Shown piece by piece: positions 32,572-37,273 of a stretch of DNA of 37,273 nt. Every line of letters begins with the position of its first letter. Positions within the stretch are counted from its first letter, which is position 1. The notes under the pieces are model-generated. The model did no database searches, was not told where the DNA came from, and worked only from the letters and a program-made list of their open reading frames with translations. Origin of the DNA: a virus; the IMG/VR virus record IMGVR_UViG_3300025645_000190, positions 1 through 37,273 of that record. One strand, 5' to 3'. The translations under genes and the position numbers were made by a program.

Positions 32572-32600
32572 TTGACACAATTAACGCAGTATGTTATAAT
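32572..32600 (+). promoter_or_regulatory. Consensus early promoter
   Basis: Perfect TTGACA, 17 bases ending in TGT, perfect TATAAT, followed by the repeated leader TAATTAAGAACTAAACAAGG. Confidence 0.85.
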
Positions 32601-32629
32601 TAATTAAGAACTAAACAAGGAGTTAAACA

Positions 32630-32935
32630 ATGAGTGACGTAACAAGAAAAATGATTAACTTATTAGATAAAGTAGTATCTATTGAACGTGTAACCACTAA
32701 TCACTATCATGCAAATTTAGATAATGGCTTCACGATAGACTTTAAACTAGTAATTAAAAATTATCGTGTTGAGCTTGATCTTCTAATGAACAATAGAAAT
32801 TTTTACACTGGCAATGCACTTACGGAAGATACTATTAAAGTATTTGAAAACGTGAGAAATTTACACTATCAATTGACTTGTAAAAAGCAAGATGAAACAA
32901 TGAATAAAAATTCTAATTTATGGAGCGAACTATGA
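32630..32935 (+). CDS. Hypothetical protein, 101 aa
   Basis: AAGGAG ribosome site in the repeated leader. Alternating strands (FTIDFKLVIKNYRVELDLLM) and an NFYTG turn that is shared with the gene at 30337. Unknown function. The end overlaps the next start as ATGA. Confidence 0.65.
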   Translation: MSDVTRKMINLLDKVVSIERVTTNHYHANLDNGFTIDFKLVIKNYRVELDLLMNNRNFYTGNALTEDTIKVFENVRNLHYQLTCKKQDETMNKNSNLWSEL

Positions 32936-33123
32936 AAGTAAAAGAAAAAAAGAAATTAGAACAATTAGCAAGTGACTTGAATAAATTAATTATAAAGTAT
33001 CATGGTTTTGTTGAGGTTGAAGAGGCAAGGGATGATCTATGCAATATTAGATGGATTTTAGAAAATAGATCAAGGGAAGCCTCTTATGACCCTATAACTA
33101 AAAAATTATCTTATGAGGATTAA
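32932..33123 (+). CDS. Hypothetical helical protein, 63 aa
   Basis: I chose ATG 32932 over the in-frame ATG 32920, because GGAG lies 6 bases before it and it forms the usual ATGA overlap. Charged helices (KEKKKLEQLASDLNKLIIKY, then CNIRWILENRSREA). Function unknown. Confidence 0.6.
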   Translation: MKVKEKKKLEQLASDLNKLIIKYHGFVEVEEARDDLCNIRWILENRSREASYDPITKKLSYED

Positions 33124-33128
33124 GATAG

Positions 33129-33143
33129 GTAAAAATTACACAG
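33129..33143. repeat. GTAAAAATTACACAG site, copy 1
   Basis: Contains the dyad GTAA-N3-TTAC, 16-30 bases upstream of the next promoter. Copies at 34113 and 35734 hold the same place. Confidence 0.5.
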
Positions 33144-33158
33144 GTAGTCAAATAATTG

Positions 33159-33186
33159 TTGATATATATTGAAAATGTGATATAAT
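33159..33186 (+). promoter_or_regulatory. Early promoter
   Basis: TTGATA, 16 bases ending in TGA, TATAAT, then the ATATGTAGGAACTAAACAAG leader. Confidence 0.7.
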
Positions 33187-33238
33187 ATATGTAGGAACTA
33201 AACAAGTCGATGGACTGACACAAAAAAAGGAATTAAAA

Positions 33239-33541
33239 ATGAGCGCTAAAGGATATTGTTTACAAGGAAAAAAAAGACAAGGCATAATTACAATTTTTAC
33301 GGATGATAACGGTTTAAAAACTGTAGATTATAGAGGAACAGACGTAGTTGAGGAAATTGGATATAACAGAGTGAGATTGAACACAAACGGATGGAAAACG
33401 GTGACAAGTAAAGTTGTAATGAATAGATACTTTTCTCAAAAAAACTTAGACGTTAGGGTTTTTCAAAAAGATTTTACTTGGTATGTTATTCAAGGAAATA
33501 ATACTTTTGAGTATGTTGATGGTAAAGTCATAGAATTGTAA
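33239..33541 (+). CDS. Hypothetical basic protein, 100 aa
   Basis: AAGGAATT before the ATG. Strand-rich (QGIITIFTDDNGLKTVDYRG, then KDFTWYVIQGNNTFEYVDGK). The repeated tryptophan and lysine content suggests a small beta-barrel-like fold. No family recognised. Confidence 0.65.
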   Translation: MSAKGYCLQGKKRQGIITIFTDDNGLKTVDYRGTDVVEEIGYNRVRLNTNGWKTVTSKVVMNRYFSQKNLDVRVFQKDFTWYVIQGNNTFEYVDGKVIEL

Positions 33542-33556
33542 AAAATATAATAAGGG

Positions 33557-33585
33557 TTGATTTATATAAAAAAATATGTAATAAT
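33557..33585 (+). promoter_or_regulatory. Early promoter
   Basis: TTGATT, 17 bases ending in TGT, AATAAT. The predicted start lies inside or next to the unusual AAAGGAGGTGATC. Confidence 0.55.
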
Positions 33586-33587
33586 TA

Positions 33588-33600
33588 AAAGGAGGTGATC
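33588..33600 (+). promoter_or_regulatory. Full-length anti-SD match without a start codon
   Basis: AAAGGAGGTGATC matches the 3' end of 16S rRNA over 13 bases, far longer than any other site here, yet no start codon lies within 5-12 bases. AAAAG and CTTTT around it could form a weak hairpin. Confidence 0.5.
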
Positions 33601-33631
33601 TTTTTATCTTACTAACAGTGGAGGAAAACTT

Positions 33632-33706
33632 ATGCAAGATTTAGCTTTAATAATATGTATAGGTTTTCTTATGGCTTGGTATAAACTTTTTAAAATGATG
33701 AGGTAA
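33632..33706 (+). CDS. 24-aa membrane microprotein
   Basis: GGAGGAAAAC precedes the ATG. One hydrophobic helix (LALIICIGFLMAWYKLF), ending in KMMR. It is followed one base later by the next ATG. Could be a small membrane regulator. Confidence 0.45.
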   Translation: MQDLALIICIGFLMAWYKLFKMMR

Positions 33707-33707
33707 C

Positions 33708-33881
33708 ATGAAAATTTGGCATGATCAAAAATTAGAAAAAGGTACTCGTGTAGAGTATTTTAAAACTAACAAAATTTATGTAGTAACAAAATGTGTATAT
33801 GAAGGGACTTTCGATAACAGAGAGCATTATACTCTAACTGTAAAGCTTGAGAAAAAAGACAAGAAAGAAACATTACAATGA
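33708..33881 (+). CDS. 57-aa basic protein
   Basis: Starts right after the microprotein and ends by an ATGA overlap. Strand-rich, SH3-like pattern (KGTRVEYFKTNKIYVVTKCV, HYTLTVKLEKKD). No family recognised. Confidence 0.55.
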   Translation: MKIWHDQKLEKGTRVEYFKTNKIYVVTKCVYEGTFDNREHYTLTVKLEKKDKKETLQ

Positions 33882-34099
33882 TATTGACAATCGTAACAAG
33901 TGTTTTTTTTAGTGTTGTAATTACTTTATTGATAGTATATCTATTTTATAGACAGATAGTTAAAAAAAATAATAAAGCTAAAATAGAAGCTGAAAAAGAA
34001 TATGTAAAAATAATGGAACAATTATACTCAGAAATTAATGAAAATGATTCAAGTAATGACATTCTAAGTACATTAGAAAAAGGGAAGTTACTACAATAA
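33878..34099 (+). CDS. Single-span membrane protein, 73 aa
   Basis: A long hydrophobic helix at 2-24 (LTIVTSVFFSVVITLLIVYL) followed by a basic stretch (RQIVKKNNKAK) and an acidic helix. The layout (helix out, charged tail in) resembles small i-spanin- or regulator-type membrane proteins. Function unknown. Confidence 0.6.
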   Translation: MILTIVTSVFFSVVITLLIVYLFYRQIVKKNNKAKIEAEKEYVKIMEQLYSEINENDSSNDILSTLEKGKLLQ

Positions 34100-34112
34100 A
34101 TTTTTAATGATT

Positions 34113-34127
34113 GTAAAAATTACATAG
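34113..34127. repeat. GTAAAAATTACATAG site, copy 2
   Basis: Same motif as 33129 with one change, about 35 bases before the -35 box at 34163. Confidence 0.5.
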
Positions 34128-34162
34128 TTTAAGTTAATTCTTAAGCTATGTTATAAAAGTCA

Positions 34163-34191
34163 TTGACACAATACATTAAAAATGTTATAAT
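34163..34191 (+). promoter_or_regulatory. Consensus early promoter
   Basis: Perfect TTGACA, 17 bases ending in TGT, perfect TATAAT, then ATATGTAGGAACTAAACGAG. Confidence 0.85.
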
Positions 34192-34220
34192 ATATGTAGG
34201 AACTAAACGAGGAGAAAAAA

Positions 34221-34568
34221 ATGAGTTGGAACGATAAAGCGTATGACAATTGGAAATTATCAAGTCCACCAGAATGGGAGAATGAAATTGAGGTATTTAA
34301 AGCCGAGAATTATCAAGCTTATAGTACTTGTGAAGATGATATTCAAAAGTTTGAAGATGCTATGGAGTCGGTGCAATATCATGTGATTCAACCCGAGTAT
34401 GATTCAAGAGAAGAATACCTTGAAGAGTGTGAAGATAATTTTGCAGGTGATTTTGACATGTATAGCGACGAGTACAGAGCTATAGAAGCCTTTCAAGAAA
34501 ATGAGTATGGTTTATATTTAGATGCAGTAGAAAACGGTTATAAAGGTAAATTTAAGAGGAGATTTTAA
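34221..34568 (+). CDS. Very acidic protein, 115 aa
   Basis: GAGGAG ribosome site. Almost every third residue is D or E (EWENEIEVFKAEN, EYDSREEYLEECEDNFAGDF, SDEYRAIEAFQENEYG), ending in a basic KGKFKRRF tail. Such charge is typical of DNA-mimic proteins that phages use against restriction or nucleases, but charge alone is not proof. C37 and C71 are the only cysteines. Confidence 0.65.
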   Translation: MSWNDKAYDNWKLSSPPEWENEIEVFKAENYQAYSTCEDDIQKFEDAMESVQYHVIQPEYDSREEYLEECEDNFAGDFDMYSDEYRAIEAFQENEYGLYLDAVENGYKGKFKRRF

Positions 34569-34569
34569 T

Positions 34570-34752
34570 ATGCAATATTTATGTCAAAATGGAGAGGATT
34601 ACGACGAGTGTAAAGAGACCGTAGAAATTAAAGGTAGCGTTTGCAATTATTGTGCCGAAAAAGCTTATGACTTATACTTAGAAGATTTTTACGGTGGATC
34701 AAGTCCAATTACTTTAGATGAACAAATGGTAGAAGCGAGAAAATTAAAATGA
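34570..34752 (+). CDS. 60-aa protein with four cysteines
   Basis: Starts one base after the acidic gene's stop. C5, C14, C25 and C28 could bind one zinc (CQNGEDYDEC, then VCNYCAEKAY). It overlaps the zinc-ribbon gene as ATGA. Unknown function. Confidence 0.6.
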   Translation: MQYLCQNGEDYDECKETVEIKGSVCNYCAEKAYDLYLEDFYGGSSPITLDEQMVEARKLK

Positions 34753-34874
34753 GTGATGAAAGAAAAATAGTTATAAAGTGTACTGAATGTCATGTAATTA
34801 TAGGTTTTGGTTTAGATCATTGTCCTCACTGTGGTAATGATGAAGATTATATGATTGAAGAAATTGTAAAATAA
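34749..34874 (+). CDS. 41-aa zinc ribbon
   Basis: CTEC and CPHC, 13-14 residues apart (KCTECHVIIGFGLDHCPHCG), are a classic zinc ribbon. Coupled to the previous cysteine protein by an ATGA overlap. Such tiny ribbons in phages may touch RNA polymerase or nucleic acid; target unknown. Confidence 0.65.
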   Translation: MSDERKIVIKCTECHVIIGFGLDHCPHCGNDEDYMIEEIVK

Positions 34875-34877
34875 AGC

Positions 34878-34906
34878 TTGACACGATTAACGCAGTATGT
34901 TATAAT
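34878..34906 (+). promoter_or_regulatory. Consensus early promoter
   Basis: Perfect TTGACA, 17 bases ending in TGT, perfect TATAAT, then ATTATAGGAGG. It shares the spacer ATTAACGCAGTATGT with the promoter at 32572. Confidence 0.85.
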
Positions 34907-34923
34907 AATTATAGGAGGTAAAC

Positions 34924-35070
34924 ATGGAAAAAGAAATTGAGAAATTAGAAGAGAGTATTAAATCAATGCAAGAAATGTATGATAATGATACTTATACAGG
35001 CAAAAGGTCAGATTTATTATGCGATATTACTATGAAAACAATTAGATTAAAAAAATTAAAAGGAGAGTAA
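34924..35070 (+). CDS. 48-aa coiled-coil protein
   Basis: AGGAGG ribosome site. Two charged helices (EKEIEKLEESIKSMQEMYDN, then LCDITMKTIRLKKLKGE). Its organisation resembles the small gene at 37023, which has the same leader. Unknown function. Confidence 0.55.
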   Translation: MEKEIEKLEESIKSMQEMYDNDTYTGKRSDLLCDITMKTIRLKKLKGE

Positions 35071-35071
35071 A

Positions 35072-35263
35072 ATGGAACAATTAGAAGAGTTACAAAAAAG
35101 ATCGGCGGAATTAAATAAGTATTTGAAGCATTTAATCGAGGATAAGTCTGACTTAAACGCTACAGAATGGGATAATATGTATCAGTTAACTTTTAAAGAA
35201 GAGGCGCATATTGCGTGGAGAATTAGAACGATTAAATATTTAAACAAGGTGAATTTTCAATGA
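35072..35263 (+). CDS. Helical protein, 63 aa
   Basis: AAGGAGAG lies in the end of the previous gene. Helical hairpin (EQLEELQKRSAELNKYLKHL, then FKEEAHIAWRIRTIKYLNKV). Overlaps the next start as ATGA. No family recognised. Confidence 0.6.
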   Translation: MEQLEELQKRSAELNKYLKHLIEDKSDLNATEWDNMYQLTFKEEAHIAWRIRTIKYLNKVNFQ

Positions 35264-35385
35264 TAGAAAGATTTATTATAGTAATGTCAGGTGTAGTAAT
35301 TACAGGATTATTAATGGGTATAGTTACGCTTTTTATTAATGATAAGATATTAAAAAGAAGAAAAAGGAAAAAAAATGATAGGTAA
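35260..35385 (+). CDS. 41-aa membrane protein with basic tail
   Basis: One hydrophobic helix at about 4-28 (FIIVMSGVVITGLLMGIVTL) and a strongly basic end (KILKRRKRKKND). Overlaps both neighbours. Typical small membrane protein; function unknown. Confidence 0.55.
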   Translation: MIERFIIVMSGVVITGLLMGIVTLFINDKILKRRKRKKNDR

Positions 35386-35737
35386 ACAAGTTCAAGTATA
35401 TTTTAACTTACATAAAAAATGCTATAGCGTTAGAGATAAAAAGACTCGACTCGTAATAGCTCATGTAAACAAAATTAGTTTAGGAGATGTTAGCTTCAAA
35501 GTTAGCGAAAAAGGTAGACAGCGAGTTTTAGAAGAGCAAAGAAAAAATGTTCATGCTATTGTTGAAGGTACAATTTTGAGCTATGACGCATTTAAAAGAG
35601 ATATGAAAGGAGTTACTTACAACCCTTATATGTATTCAACTTTTATAACAAGAGCTGATAAACAGCCTATAACAAGCTCTAATGAGGTTTACATGCTTGT
35701 TACTAATGAAAAGAGAGCTAGAATATTTGCTATGTAA
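35375..35737 (+). CDS. Conserved phage protein next to Gp88
   Basis: 120 aa, AAAAGGAAA before the ATG. The sequence QVYFNLHKKCYSVRDKKTRL followed by GRQRVLEEQRKNVHAIVEG looks like a small protein I have seen in phages and prophages of Proteobacteria, without a known function. It has one clear globular, basic domain. It precedes the Gp88-family gene. I cannot supply a family name. Confidence 0.65.
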   Translation: MIGKQVQVYFNLHKKCYSVRDKKTRLVIAHVNKISLGDVSFKVSEKGRQRVLEEQRKNVHAIVEGTILSYDAFKRDMKGVTYNPYMYSTFITRADKQPITSSNEVYMLVTNEKRARIFAM

Positions 35738-35748
35738 AAATTACACAG
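35734..35748. repeat. GTAAAAATTACACAG site, copy 3
   Basis: Identical to the site at 33129. It overlaps the stop of the gene at 35375 and lies 24 bases before the -35 box at 35773. Confidence 0.5.
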
Positions 35749-35772
35749 TATTAGATAAGAGTAAAAAAGTTA

Positions 35773-35801
35773 TTGACACGACGCATAAAGTTTGATATAC
35801 T
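35773..35801 (+). promoter_or_regulatory. Early promoter
   Basis: Perfect TTGACA, 17 bases ending in TGA, TATACT. The transcript would begin near 35808, which fixes the start of the next gene. Confidence 0.8.
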
Positions 35802-35835
35802 TAATAAGAGGAAACAAACTAACAGAAGGAATCAA

Positions 35836-36525
35836 ATGAGAAATCTATTAACAACGCAAAACAGTAAGACAAGTAAGGGTGAATCAAAAGGTTATCTGAC
35901 AGGAATTTTATACCTTGCACCATCGACAAGCGTGGAAGGAATAAATACTTGTAAATTTGCATCAAAAGGTTGTAAAGAAGCTTGTTTGTATACAGCAGGA
36001 CGTGGAAAATTTAGTAATGTAAAAAATGCAAGAATTAGCAAAACAGAATTATTTAGAGATGATAGAAATTATTTTATGCAATCACTTAAATGGTCAATCG
36101 AAAAAGTTTTAAGGAAAGCAAAAAGAGAAGAGTTGACTCCAGTGATTCGTTTAAACGGTACTTCAGATATTGAATGGCATAACATTTTAATCGATGGTAA
36201 GAATATATTTGATCATTTTTCAGATGTTCAATTCTATGACTACACTAAGAATCACTTAAGGTTTAAAGATAACCTTCCTAAAAACTATCACTTAACTTTT
36301 TCTATGTCGGAAAATAAAGCTAATAATATTCATGCAATTAACATTTTAGGAGAGAAGAAAGCCAATGTTGCAGTTGTATTTAAAGAGTTGCCTGAAACTT
36401 ATAGGGGTTTTAAAGTTGTAAATGGAGACCTAACAGACTTAAGATTTTTAGACGAGAAAAATGTTATTGTTGGATTATTAGCAAAAGGAGATGCAAAAAA
36501 AGATTTGTCAGGCTTTGTGAAATAA
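35836..36525 (+). CDS. Gp88-family (DUF7227-like) phage protein
   Basis: 229 aa from ATG 35836, which has AGAAGGA upstream; a longer frame from 35773 would start inside the promoter. Residues 39-50 (CKFASKGCKEAC) give C-x6-C-x3-C, followed by LYTAGRG. RLNGTSDIEW (about 105-114), FYDYTKN, LTFSMSEN and VVNGDLTD follow, the typical order of this family. The cysteines may hold an iron-sulfur cluster or zinc. The biochemical role of the family is not established to my knowledge. Confidence 0.8.
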   Translation: MRNLLTTQNSKTSKGESKGYLTGILYLAPSTSVEGINTCKFASKGCKEACLYTAGRGKFSNVKNARISKTELFRDDRNYFMQSLKWSIEKVLRKAKREELTPVIRLNGTSDIEWHNILIDGKNIFDHFSDVQFYDYTKNHLRFKDNLPKNYHLTFSMSENKANNIHAINILGEKKANVAVVFKELPETYRGFKVVNGDLTDLRFLDEKNVIVGLLAKGDAKKDLSGFVK

Positions 36526-36530
36526 AAATA

Positions 36531-36556
36531 TTGACAAAATTAAAATATTATATAAC
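36531..36556 (+). promoter_or_regulatory. Weak early promoter
   Basis: Perfect TTGACA but only 14 bases to TATAAC; the following ATTATAGGAG leader matches other copies. Probably weaker or activated. Confidence 0.4.
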
Positions 36557-36574
36557 AATTATAGGAGATAAAAA

Positions 36575-36829
36575 ATGACAAGTAATCAGATTAAAAAATT
36601 AGTAAAAGGTAGAATTTTTTCAGTGATATTCACAAAGAAAAATGGAGATGATAGAAAAATGTTATGTAGATTAGACGTTAAAAAGCATTTAAAGGGAGGC
36701 GAAAAAAAGTATGATACGGAGGCTTTAAACTATCTAACAGTATACAGTCTTGATTCTAAGGGTTATAGGACTATAAATTTGAATACTCTTAAGCAAATTA
36801 GAGCAAACGGAAAGGTTATACAATTATGA
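36575..36829 (+). CDS. Hypothetical SH3-like basic protein, 84 aa
   Basis: AGGAGATAA before the ATG. The pattern IFSVIFTKKNGDDRKMLCRL, then YLTVYSLDSKGYRTINLNTL resembles small phage proteins with a short beta-barrel that are frequent beside Gp88 genes (residues F15-R27 and Y70-L78 as core strands). Name unknown. Overlaps the next start as ATGA. Confidence 0.65.
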   Translation: MTSNQIKKLVKGRIFSVIFTKKNGDDRKMLCRLDVKKHLKGGEKKYDTEALNYLTVYSLDSKGYRTINLNTLKQIRANGKVIQL

Positions 36830-36990
36830 AATATGGAATTTTTATAGATGCTACAGGTAAAGGAGACTTTAAAAAATCTGAAAAGTTCCCTGTATTTCTT
36901 GACAAAAAAGTTGCAGAATTATATTTAGATAGGTATGTAAATATTACAGGTATTAAAGAGTATGTAGTTTTAAAGCTTGACTCGAAGTAA
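36826..36990 (+). CDS. 54-aa hypothetical protein
   Basis: Begins in the stop of the previous gene and reads MKYGIFIDATGKGDFKKSEK, ending GIKEYVVLKLDSK. Beta-alpha-beta pattern. Its last codons contain the -35 box of the next promoter. No family recognised. Confidence 0.55.
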   Translation: MKYGIFIDATGKGDFKKSEKFPVFLDKKVAELYLDRYVNITGIKEYVVLKLDSK

Positions 36991-37005
36991 CAAAACTGAT
37001 ATAAT
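36977..37005 (+). promoter_or_regulatory. Early promoter inside a gene end
   Basis: TTGACT, 17 bases ending in TGA, perfect TATAAT, then ATTATAGGAGG as at 34901. Confidence 0.75.
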
Positions 37006-37022
37006 AATTATAGGAGGTAAAC

Positions 37023-37103
37023 ATGGAAAAAATAGAATACAATAGAGATATAGCAGACTTAAATATAGAAAATGCAATGTTGAGAGAGGAGCAGAGATTA
37101 TGA
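37023..37103 (+). CDS. 26-aa microprotein (tentative)
   Basis: AGGAGGTAAAC directly before the ATG, the same leader as the 48-aa gene at 34924. The peptide is MEKIEYNRDIADLNIENAML and a short charged end. The next gene starts within its stop (ATGA), so it may serve mainly to couple translation. Confidence 0.45.
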   Translation: MEKIEYNRDIADLNIENAMLREEQRL

Positions 37104-37273
37104 CTAAGAGAGAATTTCAAAGAAGAGTTTCTAAATTAAAAGGTGAAAGGGGATATGTGTGCTTAAATCTTAGAAGAGAGTTTAGTGAATATGGTTTTGA
37201 TGATAAAAAGAACAAGGTTTGTATAGCTTATAAAAAGATCATGGGAGGACGAGAAAGTTATGGTACAGGTCTT
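37100..37273 (+). CDS. Hypothetical protein, 5' part only
   Basis: Open to the end of the window (58 codons). Basic start (MTKREFQRRVSKLKGERGYV) and FGFDDKKNK-like charged middle. The overlap with the preceding microprotein supports the start. Cannot be classified from this part. Confidence 0.6.
   Translation, partial: MTKREFQRRVSKLKGERGYVCLNLRREFSEYGFDDKKNKVCIAYKKIMGGRESYGTGL

Noticed and set aside
35773-35835. 21-codon N-terminal extension of the Gp88-family gene
   Set aside because: It overlaps the -35 and -10 boxes, so it would not be in the message; the ATG at 35836 has a ribosome site.

Overview
The window looks like part of a double-stranded DNA tailed-phage genome (or closely related prophage) from an AT-rich bacterial host. 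Strong AGGAG-type ribosome sites and consensus TTGACA/TATAAT promoters argue for a sigma70-type host and against Bacteroidota; the host cannot be named. The terminase, portal, scaffold and capsid genes make the phage assignment secure. No tape-measure or tail-tube gene is seen, which with the large P22-like portal suggests a short tail, but the left end of the module is cut off.

Layout. Bases 1-25889 are leftward (minus-strand) late genes. Reading from right to left they are: an unknown glycine-rich protein, a 47-aa microprotein, a two-helix membrane protein, a probable small terminase, the large terminase, the portal, a small unknown, the scaffold, the major capsid protein, and then about 17 kb of tail, fibre and adhesin genes. 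The adhesin block contains a 1131-aa fibre with two beta-helices, three paralogues that share a head domain (two carry Ig-like repeats), a fibre-assembly chaperone-like protein, a holin-like peptide and at least five proteins that share a DGTG/KVN signature. Bases 26293-37273 are rightward genes, nearly all small, unrecognised and translationally coupled. They are served by host-type promoters and include a Gp88-family cysteine protein and a zinc ribbon. These are probably early host-takeover genes.

Regulation. An identical 17-bp element (AAATTTAACAACTATAT on the minus strand) occurs five times. It precedes four late operons and one gene-free stretch that ends in a hairpin terminator. Its ACTATA core resembles promoters of T7/SP6-type RNA polymerases, so I read it as the late promoter. 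Rightward genes instead use a repeated TTGACA-N17-TATAAT cassette. Two probable noncoding RNAs were found on the minus strand: one at about 26060-26210 with its own perfect sigma70 promoter and a pseudoknot-like fold, and one at about 31078-31368 driven by the late element. The capsid gene has a long structured leader.

Two gene-free blocks (29765-30336 and 31020-31941) hold six copies of GGAATATACGCACCT, three TGCCA-N8-TGGC dyads and strong hairpins. They are the best candidates for a replication origin or a regulatory switch.
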